In this document: positions 18,427-27,300 of the stretch, in pieces
How the letters are laid out: every line of letters begins with the position of its first letter
Position numbering within the stretch: position 1 is the first letter of the stretch
Source of the DNA: Arthrobacter sp. Soil736
GTDB lineage: Bacteria > Actinomycetota > Actinomycetes > Actinomycetales > Micrococcaceae
Assembly: GCF_001428005.1 (NCBI RefSeq)
Contig: NZ_LMSB01000023.1
Span: 152,953 to 216,952, forward strand
DNA: 64,000 nucleotides
Direction: 5' to 3'
Program-made: the position numbers and the translations under genes
The notes under the pieces: generated by a model
Told to the model about the DNA's origin: nothing
Databases searched by the model: none
What the model saw: the letters and a program-made list of their open reading frames with translations, nothing else

Positions 18427-18672
18427 TCAGCCGCCGCTGCGCTTCCACGCGCCGGGACCGGGCGTCGGGCCGAGCCGAAGCTGCTGCCGCCGGACCCAGT
18501 GGCGGACGCTGGGCTTCTCCAGGGCGGCCGCTTCGGCTGACTCCAGGGAAAGGACGACGGCGGTCAGCGCCGCCAGCTCCACGGGCGTCGGTTCTCCTTT
18601 GATAACGGAGAAGAGCGGGGTTTCGACAGGCTCAACCAGCGGGGCGTCGACCGGCGGATCTTTCGGGCTCAC
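18427..18672 (-). CDS. accE: Acyl-CoA carboxylase epsilon subunit
   Basis: An 81-residue small subunit found only with actinobacterial acyl-CoA carboxylases, where it stabilises the alpha-beta complex. The hallmark is [20 protein letters not shown] (about residues 21-40), and it ends in a short basic WKRSG tail, as in AccE proteins. The GTG start at 18672 overlaps the accD stop by 4 bases (GTGA), showing translational coupling. The N-terminal residues [12 protein letters not shown] are encoded by a dispersed REP-like repeat, so this part of the protein seems to have been supplied by the repeat. Confidence 0.85.
   Translation of the reverse strand: MSPKDPPVDAPLVEPVETPLFSVIKGEPTPVELAALTAVVLSLESAEAAALEKPSVRHWVRRQQLRLGPTPGPGAWKRSGG
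18616..18644. repeat. REP-like dispersed repeat, copy 2, inside accE
   Basis: TTTCGACAGGCTCAACCA flanked by GGGG and GCGGGG. It lies in the accE coding region and is read on the minus strand as PLVEPVETP. Confidence 0.75.
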
Positions 18673-20252
18673 AGCGGGATGTTTCCGTGCTTCTTGGTGG
18701 GGAGGCTGGCGCGCTTGTCGCGCAGCGCCCGGAGTCCCTTGATGATCTGCAGCCTCGTGTCCGAGGGGGCGATGACGGCGTCCACGTAGCCAAGCTCAGC
18801 AGCCTGGTAGGGGTTCAGCAACTCCTCCTCATACTGGCGGATGACGTCGGCGCGCTTGGCCTCGACGTCGCCGCCGGCCTCGGCGACGGCAGCCAGGTCG
18901 CGGCGGTAAAGGATGTTGACGGCACCCTGCGCACCCATCACGCCGATCTGCGCGGTGGGCCAGGCGAGGTTCAGGTCGGCGCCGAGCTTCTTGGAGCCCA
19001 TGACGATGTACGCGCCGCCGTAGGCCTTACGCGTGATCACGGTCAGCTTGGGCACGGTGGCTTCCGCATACGCGTACAGGAGCTTGGCGCCGCGGCGGAT
19101 GATGCCCTGGAACTCCTGGTCCTTGCCCGGCAGGAAGCCCGGAACATCCACCAGCGTGATGATGGGAACGTTGAAGGCATCGCAGTGCCGCACGAACCGG
19201 GCCGCCTTCTCGGAGGCCGAGATGTCCAGGGTGCCGGCGAACTGCATGGGCTGGTTGGCCACGATGCCCACCGTGTGGCCCTCGACCCGGCCGTAGCCGA
19301 TGATCACGTTCGGGGCGTACAGCGACTGCATCTCCAGGAAGTGGGCATCGTCGACGACCTGCTCGATGACCTTGCGCATGTCGTACGGCTGGTTGGCGGA
19401 GTCGGGGATCAGCGTGTCCAGGGCGTGGTCGTCGTCGTCGAGCTCCAGTTCCTGCTGGTGCTCCAGGACCGGCGCCTCGGAAAGGTTGTTGGAAGGCAGG
19501 AAGTCCAGCAGTTCCCGCACGAACTCGATCGCGTCGGCTTCGTCCGACGCCAGGTAGGTGGAGGTTCCGGTGGTCGCGTTGTGCTGCCGGGCCCCGCCCA
19601 GGGTCTCCATGTCCACGTCCTCGCCCGTGACGGTCTTGATGACGTCCGGGCCGGTGATGAACATGTGCGAGGTCTTGTCCACCATCACCACGTAGTCGGT
19701 CAGGGCGGGGGAGTAGGCCGCGCCGCCGGCGCAGGGGCCCATGATCAGGGAGATCTGGGGGACGACGCCGGATGCGTGCACGTTGTTGCGGAAGATGTCC
19801 GCAAACATCGCCAGCGACGCCACGCCCTCCTGGATGCGGGCGCCGCCGCCGTCGTTGATGCCCACCACCGGGCAGCCGTTGCGCAGCGCGAATTCCTGGA
19901 CCTTGACGATCTTTTCGCCGTTGACCTGGCTCAGCGAACCGCCGTAGACGCTGAAATCCTGGCTGTAGAGCGCCACGAGCCGTCCGTCCACCGTGCCGTA
20001 GCCGGACACCACGCCGTCGCCGAGCGGCTTCTTCTTCTCCATGCCGAAGGCCGTGGAGCGGTGCACCGCCAGGGCGTCGAACTCCACGAAGGATCCTTCG
20101 TCCACGAGAAGGTCGATGCGCTCGCGGGCCGTGTTCTTGCCGCGGGCATGCTGCTTCTCGATCGCTTCCGGTCCGGAGGGCTGCTCTGCACTGGCCTGGC
20201 GGTCGCGGAAATCGGCAATCTTTCCCGCCGTCGTGGTCAGATCGTGGCTCAT
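18669..20252 (-). CDS. accD5: Acyl-CoA carboxylase beta subunit (carboxyltransferase, AccD5/PccB-like)
   Basis: A 527-residue carboxyltransferase that moves the carboxyl group from biotin on the alpha subunit to acetyl- or propionyl-CoA. Both crotonase-like halves are present: the N-terminal half has [18 protein letters not shown] and [17 protein letters not shown], and the C-terminal half has [18 protein letters not shown] and [20 protein letters not shown]-type oxyanion residues ([16 protein letters not shown]). ATG at 20252 ([11 protein letters not shown]) is chosen because GGAG lies about 6 bases upstream; the longer frame adds 30 non-conserved residues. It is followed with overlap by accE. 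A palindrome shared with the alpha-subunit gene lies about 130 bases upstream. Confidence 0.92.
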   Translation of the reverse strand: MSHDLTTTAGKIADFRDRQASAEQPSGPEAIEKQHARGKNTARERIDLLVDEGSFVEFDALAVHRSTAFGMEKKKPLGDGVVSGYGTVDGRLVALYSQDFSVYGGSLSQVNGEKIVKVQEFALRNGCPVVGINDGGGARIQEGVASLAMFADIFRNNVHASGVVPQISLIMGPCAGGAAYSPALTDYVVMVDKTSHMFITGPDVIKTVTGEDVDMETLGGARQHNATTGTSTYLASDEADAIEFVRELLDFLPSNNLSEAPVLEHQQELELDDDDHALDTLIPDSANQPYDMRKVIEQVVDDAHFLEMQSLYAPNVIIGYGRVEGHTVGIVANQPMQFAGTLDISASEKAARFVRHCDAFNVPIITLVDVPGFLPGKDQEFQGIIRRGAKLLYAYAEATVPKLTVITRKAYGGAYIVMGSKKLGADLNLAWPTAQIGVMGAQGAVNILYRRDLAAVAEAGGDVEAKRADVIRQYEEELLNPYQAAELGYVDAVIAPSDTRLQIIKGLRALRDKRASLPTKKHGNIPL

Positions 20253-20383
20253 GAATGTCTCCGGCTCTGTAGCTGATCGGTGCTGTAGCAGCGTAACGCG
20301 GGGCGCCTGGTGCAGGCTTAAGTAGCTTCTGCACAAATCCAAGGCCCTGATGGCTAGTCTAATGACGCTTATTCACCGCACCG

Positions 20384-20400
20384 TTGTAGGGATCCTACAA
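20384..20400. promoter_or_regulatory. Candidate operator TTGTAGG-N3-CCTACAA before accD5
   Basis: A perfect 7-bp inverted repeat with a 3-base spacer in the divergent region between accD5 and the short-chain dehydrogenase. It is almost identical to 5165-5181 upstream of the ACCase alpha gene. Confidence 0.65.
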
Positions 20401-20430
20401 TTTTCGTCCGCGGCGTCGGCGAGATGGCCA

Positions 20431-20450
20431 ATGTTACTCGCCGGTAACAT
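20431..20450. promoter_or_regulatory. Candidate operator ATGTTAC-N6-GTAACAT before the SDR gene
   Basis: A perfect 7-bp inverted repeat with a 6-base spacer. A possible -10 of the dehydrogenase gene (TAGAGT, 20459-20464) begins 9 bases later, so the repeat covers its -35 region. The size suits a TetR-type dimer. Confidence 0.55.
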
Positions 20451-20470
20451 AAAACGGCTAGAGTGTCCCT

Positions 20471-21361
20471 ATGACTTCAAGCGACGATGCTTCCCGCGCC
20501 CCCGCAACGCCCTACCGCGCCGCCGGTTCCCTTCAAGGCCGCACCATCCTGATGTCCGGCGGCAGCCGCGGGATCGGCCTCGCCATCGCCCTCCGCGCTG
20601 CCCGAGACGGCGCCAACGTGGTGCTGCTCGCCAAGACGGGACAGCCCCACGCCAAGCTCCAGGGCACGGTCTTCACCGCCGCCGAAGCGCTGGAAGCCGC
20701 CGGCGGCAGGGCACTGCCGCTCGTCGGGGACGTCCGCAATGACGAGGACGTCGCGCACGCGGTGGCGGCCGTCGTCGAGCACTTCGGCGGGATCGACATC
20801 GTCATCAACAACGCATCAGCGATCGACCTGTCGACCACGGATGCCGTGGACATGAAGCGGTACGACCTCATGCAGGACATCAACGTCCGCGGCACCTTCC
20901 TGCTGTCCAAGCTGGCCCTGCCCGCCCTGCGGAAGTCCGACGGCGGGCACATCCTCACGCTCTCGCCGCCGCTGAACCTTGATCCCAAATGGGCAGGCAA
21001 GCACCTGGCCTACACGATGGCCAAGTACGGCATGAGCCTGACCACGCTGGGCCTGGCGGAGGAACTCAAGTCCGACGGCATCCGCGTCAACTCGCTGTGG
21101 CCCTGCACCCTGATCGATACCGCGGCCATCAGGAACATGCCGGGAGGGGACTCGATCGTCCGGGCGGCGCGCCGGCCGGAAATCATGGCGGACGCGGCGC
21201 ATGCCGTGCTCACCGGCGGCAACCTCGCAGAGGGGACGGGCAGCCCCACCGGAAACTTCTACACGGATGAACAGGTGCTGTCCGCGGCCGGAGTGGCCGA
21301 CTTCCGGCCCTACAGCCTGGGCGCCGCCGAGGACCGCCTCGTTCCTGACATCTTCCTCTGA
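20471..21361 (+). CDS. Short-chain dehydrogenase/reductase (HSDL2-like SDR)
   Basis: A 296-residue cytoplasmic SDR. The nucleotide motif is SGGSRGIGLAIALRAARDGA, the structural NNAS motif appears in IVINNASAIDL, and the catalytic Tyr and Lys are in YTMAK (about Y181 and K185). The tell-tale stretch VVLLAKTGQPHAKLQGT followed by FTAAEALEAAGG, and SPPLNLDPKWAGKHLAYT, resembles the HSDL2/peroxisomal-type group linked to fatty-acid metabolism. The ATG at 20471 has no ribosome site, and a -10-like TAGAGT sits 7 bases before it, so the mRNA is probably leaderless. It is divergent from accD5, which also suggests a lipid role. The substrate is unknown. Confidence 0.88.
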   Translation: MTSSDDASRAPATPYRAAGSLQGRTILMSGGSRGIGLAIALRAARDGANVVLLAKTGQPHAKLQGTVFTAAEALEAAGGRALPLVGDVRNDEDVAHAVAAVVEHFGGIDIVINNASAIDLSTTDAVDMKRYDLMQDINVRGTFLLSKLALPALRKSDGGHILTLSPPLNLDPKWAGKHLAYTMAKYGMSLTTLGLAEELKSDGIRVNSLWPCTLIDTAAIRNMPGGDSIVRAARRPEIMADAAHAVLTGGNLAEGTGSPTGNFYTDEQVLSAAGVADFRPYSLGAAEDRLVPDIFL

Positions 21362-21421
21362 ATCCTCTGACCGCCTTCCGGATCAGGCCGCTCCTGCCCG
21401 GCAACTCGATAGGATTCAACT

Positions 21422-22381
21422 ATGGAAGCCGCACGCCCTGACGATAGCCGTGAACCGCAGGAGAACCTGGCCGGAGCGAAGGGGCTGCCCGAGCGGCCCG
21501 CACTGGACCGTGACGCCCTGTCCAGCACTGAATTCCTGTCCGCCAACGGAATCCCGCAACTGACGGTCGTGGACACCACAGGTTCCACCAACGCAGACCT
21601 CCTGCGTGCCGTCACCGTGGACCCCAAGGCCTGGCCGGACCTGGCGGTCCTGACCGCGGAACACCAGACGGCGGCCCGCGGACGGCTGGACCGGTCATGG
21701 GAGGCGCCCGCCCGCAGCTCGGTCCTGGTGTCGGTGGTGCTGCGGCCCGTCAACGCCGACGGCCGGCCGCTGCCCACCCAGACCTACTCGTGGCTCTCAC
21801 TCCTGGCCGCGCTGGCACTCCGCGATGCACTGCTGGATACGGCGGGAATCCCCGCTGAGCTCAAGTGGCCGAACGACGTCCTGGTCCGCGGCAGGAAGGT
21901 CGCCGGCATCCTGGCCCAGCTGGGGCCGATGGGGGACGGCTCGGTGCCGCCGGTCATTCTGGGCACGGGGCTGAACGTCACGCTGACGGACTCCGAGCTT
22001 CCGGTTCCCACGGCCACGTCCGTGCAGCTTGAAGGCGCCGGGACCGTGAACCGCACCGTGCTCCTGAAGAGCTACCTGTCCCGGTTCTGCGTGCTCTACC
22101 GCAGCTTCTGCAACGCCGACGGCGACCCCACGTCGGGGCTGGCCGGCGGGCCGTCACTTCACAAGCGCGTGGAGGCCGTCATGGTGACACTGGGCAAGCA
22201 GGTCCGTGCCCAACTGCCGGGCGATCACGAAATCATCGGCCATGCCACCCGGCTCGATGACTCCGGCTCGCTGCTGGTGGTTGATGCAGCGTCCCACGAG
22301 CACGTGGTGACCGCCGGAGACGTGGTTCACCTGCGTGCCTGGACCCCGCCGGGGCAGTCCGCGGAAAGCGGCTATGCGTAA
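21422..22381 (+). CDS. birA: Biotin--[acetyl-CoA-carboxylase] ligase
   Basis: A 319-residue biotin protein ligase that makes biotinyl-AMP and attaches biotin to the Lys of EAMKMEQ-type domains, here surely the ACCase alpha subunit at 3259-5073. Catalytic motifs are visible: TTGSTNADLLRA, the biotin loop ARGRLDRSWEAP (variant of GRGRxGR), KWPNDVLVRGRKVAGIL and a C-terminal beta domain. The N-terminus is a short charged tail without a helix-turn-helix, so it is a group I (non-repressor) BirA and cannot itself bind the palindromes near the ACCase genes. The gene overlaps the following PH-domain gene by 8 bases. Confidence 0.93.
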   Translation: MEAARPDDSREPQENLAGAKGLPERPALDRDALSSTEFLSANGIPQLTVVDTTGSTNADLLRAVTVDPKAWPDLAVLTAEHQTAARGRLDRSWEAPARSSVLVSVVLRPVNADGRPLPTQTYSWLSLLAALALRDALLDTAGIPAELKWPNDVLVRGRKVAGILAQLGPMGDGSVPPVILGTGLNVTLTDSELPVPTATSVQLEGAGTVNRTVLLKSYLSRFCVLYRSFCNADGDPTSGLAGGPSLHKRVEAVMVTLGKQVRAQLPGDHEIIGHATRLDDSGSLLVVDAASHEHVVTAGDVVHLRAWTPPGQSAESGYA

Positions 22382-22973
22382 AGAACTCCTGCCGGGTGAG
22401 CAGGTCATTGTGGTGACCCGCCCGCAGCCCAGGATGCTGTTTGTCCCGGCGGTGGTGTTCGTGCTGATGCCTGCCCTTGCCGCCTTTGCCAGCGCCTGGA
22501 TCATCCGCGGCGGACTGTCCGGGCTGGTCCCGGCCGTTTCCGGCGAGTGGACGTTCTGGCTGGTTGCGGCCTGCGTGCTGGCGGCCGCGTGGGTCCTGTG
22601 CGGCTACTGCCTGCCGAGGCTGATGCGGTGGCACGCAACCCGCTACTTCCTGACCAGCCAGCGGATACTGGCCCGCTATGGCGTGCTGCGGCGGCGGGAC
22701 CAGCAGGTGTTCCTGGCCTCAGTGCGTAATGTCACGGTGAGCCAGACGATGCTCCAGCGGATGTTGCGCTCCGGGAATATATCCTTGGATGCCGGGCACC
22801 AATTTAGCGCCGAGCTGCGGGACGTGCCGGAAGTCGCCACGTTCCACAGGTTCTTGCTGGATGCTATTGATGAGCTCCCGGATGAAGAAATTTTTGGATT
22901 GGATGATGCGCCGAAGGATTTCGACGCCGGTTTTCCGCGGGACATGAGAGAAGGTGGAAGAGATGAACGATGA
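22374..22973 (+). CDS. Membrane protein with bacterial PH (bPH_2) domain
   Basis: A 199-residue protein with two membrane spans (about residues 21-42 and 57-80) and a cytoplasmic bacterial pleckstrin-like domain: TRYFLTSQRILARYGVLRR followed by VSQTMLQRMLRSGNISLDAG is characteristic of the PF03703-type family. The C-terminal tail is acidic. The function of this family is unknown; it is typically membrane-associated. ATG at 22374 overlaps the birA stop, and its own stop overlaps the next gene, so it belongs to the birA operon. The same birA-PH-cyclase order is common in related genomes as far as I recall. Confidence 0.82.
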   Translation: MRKELLPGEQVIVVTRPQPRMLFVPAVVFVLMPALAAFASAWIIRGGLSGLVPAVSGEWTFWLVAACVLAAAWVLCGYCLPRLMRWHATRYFLTSQRILARYGVLRRRDQQVFLASVRNVTVSQTMLQRMLRSGNISLDAGHQFSAELRDVPEVATFHRFLLDAIDELPDEEIFGLDDAPKDFDAGFPRDMREGGRDER

Positions 22974-24093
22974 TGATCCGCGCAGCAGCCAGGAAACGGG
23001 CACCGGCGAGGTGACCGACGCCGTCGTCGAAGCTCCGCACACCGGAACCCTCTCCGCGGAACGAATCGCGGCAAAAACCCTGGAGGCGCGTCTCCTGGGC
23101 GGTGAGCGCAAGTTGCGCCGCCGTGAAGTGGCGGCCGGCGCCGGGCTGTCGCTGCTGTCGGCCCGGAAACTGTGGCGCGCCCTGGGCTTTCCCAACCTGG
23201 GCGACGACGACGTTGCCTTCACTGAGCGCGACCAGGCCGCCCTGAACACCGTGGTGGACCTGGTCCGGTCAGGAAATCTCACCGAAGAGGCCGCCATCTC
23301 GGTCACCCGGGCCATCGGCCAGATGACGGACCGCATGGTGGTGTGGCAGATCGAGGCGCTCGTCGAGGACATGGTCCATGAGCAGGGGCTCACGGACGCC
23401 CAGGCGCGCAAGCGCCTGGTGCATGAACTTCCCGCGCTCGTGGATCCGCTCGAGCAGATGCTGGTCTACTCGTGGCGGCGCCAGCTCAACGCCGGTGTCC
23501 AACGTCTGGCCGTCCGGGCTGAGGCCGGTCTGCAGGCCAGCGAGGAAGGCCGCGAAGGCGACGAGGACGACGCTCCGCTGCCGCTGGCGCGGGCCGTGGG
23601 CTTCGCTGACCTGGTGTCCTACACGAGCCTGTCCCGGTGGATGAACGAAAAAACCCTGGCCAAGCTGGTGCAGCGGTTCGAAAACAAATGCGCCGAAATC
23701 ATCTCCGTTGGCGGTGGCCGCCTCGTGAAGACGGTGGGCGACGAAGTCCTCTACATCGCCGAGACCCCTGCTGCCGGCGCGGAAATTTCCCTGGCACTGG
23801 CCGAGGCGTTCACCAGGGACGAAATCCTCCCCGAGGCACGGGTGGCCATGGTGTGGGGACGGATTCTGTCCCGCTTGGGCGACATTTACGGGCCGACCGT
23901 CAACCTTGCCGCCCGGCTCACCACCCTGGCCGATCCGGGAACCGTGCTGGTGGATTCGATGACCGCGGCCGCCCTGGACCAGGACGAGCGGTTCGTGCTG
24001 ATCCCGCAGGAAGTGGAGAACGTCCGCGGGTTCGGCGAGATCCAGCCGGTGGTGCTGGCCCGGGGCCAGGGCAAGGGCCTGGTCCTGGACTAG
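22963..24093 (+). CDS. Class III adenylate cyclase with N-terminal regulatory domain
   Basis: A 376-residue soluble cyclase converting ATP to cAMP. The helical N-terminal part (about 30-165) resembles the pH-responsive regulatory domain of mycobacterial Rv1264. The catalytic domain has both metal Asp residues (GFADLVSYT and TVGDEVLY), the purine-selecting Lys in RLVKTVGDE and the transition-state Asn/Arg in GPTVNLAARL, so the active site is complete; like others it should work as a homodimer. The first possible start is GTG at 22954, but ATG at 22963 is preferred because GGTGGAAG lies close before it. It overlaps the PH-domain gene by 11 bases. A hairpin after the stop probably ends the operon. 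Confidence 0.85.
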   Translation: MNDDDPRSSQETGTGEVTDAVVEAPHTGTLSAERIAAKTLEARLLGGERKLRRREVAAGAGLSLLSARKLWRALGFPNLGDDDVAFTERDQAALNTVVDLVRSGNLTEEAAISVTRAIGQMTDRMVVWQIEALVEDMVHEQGLTDAQARKRLVHELPALVDPLEQMLVYSWRRQLNAGVQRLAVRAEAGLQASEEGREGDEDDAPLPLARAVGFADLVSYTSLSRWMNEKTLAKLVQRFENKCAEIISVGGGRLVKTVGDEVLYIAETPAAGAEISLALAEAFTRDEILPEARVAMVWGRILSRLGDIYGPTVNLAARLTTLADPGTVLVDSMTAAALDQDERFVLIPQEVENVRGFGEIQPVVLARGQGKGLVLD

Positions 24094-24160
24094 GTGCTAC
24101 AGCGGGGGAGTCCTCCCCATCGCGGATCCGGCCCGCCGTAGGTAGGCTTGCCCGGGTAAC

Positions 24161-24184
24161 GGAGAGTCCCGCACCGGGCTCTCC
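24161..24184 (+). terminator. Hairpin ending the birA operon
   Basis: GGAGAG and CTCTCC enclose an inner CCCG/CGGG pair, 67 bases after the cyclase stop and before the promoter region of the large surface-protein gene. There is no T-run. Confidence 0.55.
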
Positions 24185-24337
24185 TTGGACAACCCGCCAG
24201 CGCCCATGTAATAGTCGAAACTCAGAATTGTTCCGGCGTCTCGATGGGGGAGTGGCGGAATGTCACGGCTCCTGATGCACATCAGTGGCCAGTAAGCTGC
24301 GCTCAGGCGGCTGTGATTTCGGGGGAATAATAACGCT

Positions 24338-27300
24338 GTGTCAACTTTGTTCGGCAGGCTGGGGCTCAGGAACCGCCGCAACAAGCTCATCACCGGTACC
24401 GTTTTTTCCGCAGCCGCTGCAGCGCTCGTAGCCGGCGCCGTGATCTACCCGGGGTTCAAGACCGCCGAGGTGGACCTGAACGACGGCGGCGTGTGGGTGG
24501 TCAGCAAGGCACGCAACGCCGTCGGCCGGCTGAATTACCCCTCACGGGTCCTTGACGGAGCGGTAACCCCGGCGAGCACCACCTTTGACGTCCTGCAGAA
24601 CGCCGGCAAGGTGTTCGTGGATGACGAGTCCGGCTCAACCCTGAACCAGGTGTCGGCCGCCAACATGAGGCTCGGCGGGGACAAACAGCTCCCGGGCTCG
24701 GCGCAGGTCAGCTTCGGCACCGAGGTCATTTCCGTCACGGACCCCGCCGCCGGCAAGATGTGGGCGATGTCGCCCTCCACGGTTAATGCCTTCGATGAGG
24801 AATCCAGCGAGCCGGCAGTAGCCGGCTCCCAGGGGCTGGTGTCGGCGGTCGGCTCCGACGACCGGATCTATTCGGCGGATCCGAAAACGGGGCAGGTGAC
24901 CGTCACCGCCGTGGACGCCAACGGCGAGCCCGCCGACGCGGAGTCCAGCACATGGGCAGGCCTCAAGGGCGCGGGCGACCTCCAACTGGCCGTGGTGGGG
25001 GACCAGCCTGTTGTCCTGGATGCCGCCGCCGGCCGGCTGTTCCTCCCGGGCGGCCGCGAGCTGGTGTTGGCGGACGCGGCGGAAGCGAAACTCCAGCAGT
25101 CGGGTCCGGCGTCGGACTCCGTGGCCCTGGCCACGCCGAAGGCGCTCCTGAAGCAGCCGCTGGACGGCTCGGCGGCGAAGACCGTCACCACGGGCGGGCA
25201 GGGCGTGCCGGCGGCGCCGGTGCAGCTGGGCGGCTGCGTTCACGCGGCGTGGTCCGGCGTGAACAAGTACGTCCGGGACTGCGCCAACGATGCCGACGAC
25301 AAGAACGTCGCTGTCCCCAAGGCCAGTGCGTCGCCGAGCTACGTGTTCCGCGTCAACCGGGACGTCGTGGTGCTGAACGACGTGAATTCGGGGAACGTCT
25401 GGCTCGTCAACCAGAACATGCAGCTCGTCAACAACTGGGACGACGTGGTTCCGCCGAAGAACCAGGCCGATGACCAGGATGAGGAATCAGCCGACGACAA
25501 CACCATCAATGTCCTGCCGGACCGCACCAAACCGAACCGCCCGCCGGAAACCAAGCCCGACGTCGTCGGGGTCCGGCCCGGCCGCACCACGGTCCTGAGC
25601 GTGCTGGACAACGACTCGGACCCCGACGGCGACGTCCTCACCGCTTCGGTGGGGAGCAACGGCCCTGAGGCGGGCAGCCTCGAGGGCATTCACGGCGGAT
25701 CGGCATTCCAGATCACCGTCCCCGCGGACGCCGCGCCCGGCACCGAGACGTTCGACTACAGCGCAGCGGACGGTCGCGGCCTTTCTGCCGGCGGCAAGGT
25801 GACCCTGAACGTGGTGGGCCCCGACGAGAACAGGCCGCCGGCCTTCAAGCGGAGCGATCCCACCACCCTGCTCGTGGAGCAGGGGAAGACGGTCAGCCAG
25901 AACATCCTGACGGATTGGGCGGATCCCGACGGCGACGACCTCGTCCTCATGTCCGCCACCGCCGACAATGAACAGGACCAGGTGAAGGTCCGGCGCGACG
26001 GGCTGCTCACCTACCAGGACTCGGGAGCCTCGGCCGGCAAGAAAAGCGTCACGGTGTCCGTGTGGGACGGGCAGGCCACCTCCACCGGAAAAGTCCTGGT
26101 GAACGTGCAGCCGCCGGGCGCGCTGGCCCCGGTGGTCAACGCCGACCACGTGACCGCCGTCGTCGGCCAGGACCTGGTCATCGCGCCGCTGAAGAACGAC
26201 GTCGACCCCAACGGCGGCGCCCTGCGCCTCGCCCAGGTGGAAGCCGGCGGGCCCGCCGAACTCGGTCCCGTCACCGACGGCGGCACGTTCACCTTCCGCA
26301 GCCGCACGCCCGGTCCCGTCTACCTGACGTACATTGCGAGCAACGGTCCCCAGAGCAGCCAGGGCCTCATCCGGGTGGACGTCGAATCCGGCAAGGACAC
26401 GGGAAAGCCTGTGGCCGTCCATGACGTGGCACTGCTGCCGGTGGGTGGCAGCGTGCTCCTGGACCCGCTGGCCAACGATTCCGACCCGTCCGGCGGCGTC
26501 CTGGTGCTGCAGTCCGTCTCGCTGCCGGAAAATGCCACCGCCTCGGTCAGTGTCATTGACCACAGCGTCCTGCGGATCACCGACATCGCGGGCACCAAGG
26601 ATCCCTTCGTGTTCCGCTACACCATGTCCAACGGCAGGGATTCAGCCACCGGAAGCGTCTCCGTGGTGCCGGTTCCGGCCCCGGCCGTGGTGGAGGCTCC
26701 GCAGCCCAAACCCGATGAAGTCAACGTCCGCGTCAATGACGTCGTGACCATCCCCGTGCTGGACAACGATACGCACCCGCAGGGCGAGAAGCTGAGCGTT
26801 GATCCGGTGCTCCCGCAGTCCGTGCCCGCCGAGGACGGCAGGAGCTTCGTTTCGGAAAACACCCTCCGGTTCATCGCCGGCAGCCAGCCGAAGACCGTCC
26901 GCGCGATCTACAACGCCGTCGATCCCCAGGGCCAGAAGAGCGCGGCGGCCGTCACCATCCACATCCTTCCGCTCGAGGGCGCCGAGAACTCGCGCCCGCA
27001 GCCCAGGAACCTTACGGCCAGGGTTGTTGCGGCCGGCACGGTCCGGATCCCGGTGCCGCTGGACGGCATGGATCCCGACGGCGACTCCGTCCAGCTGACC
27101 GGAATCGACAGCACGCCTGCCATGGGCACCGCGACCGCCGGAAGCAACTTCATCGACTTTGTTGCGGCCGGGGACGGAGCCGGAACCGATTCCTTCCGCT
27201 ACAAGGTGGTGGACCGTCAGGGTGCCGTGAACACCGGCACGGTGACCGTGGGCATCGCGCCCCGCGGCGACACGAACCAGAAGCCCACGCCCGTGGATGA

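Noticed and set aside
21422-22381. BirA as the repressor binding the ACCase palindromes
   Set aside because: The N-terminus is a short charged tail without a helix-turn-helix, so it belongs to the non-DNA-binding group.
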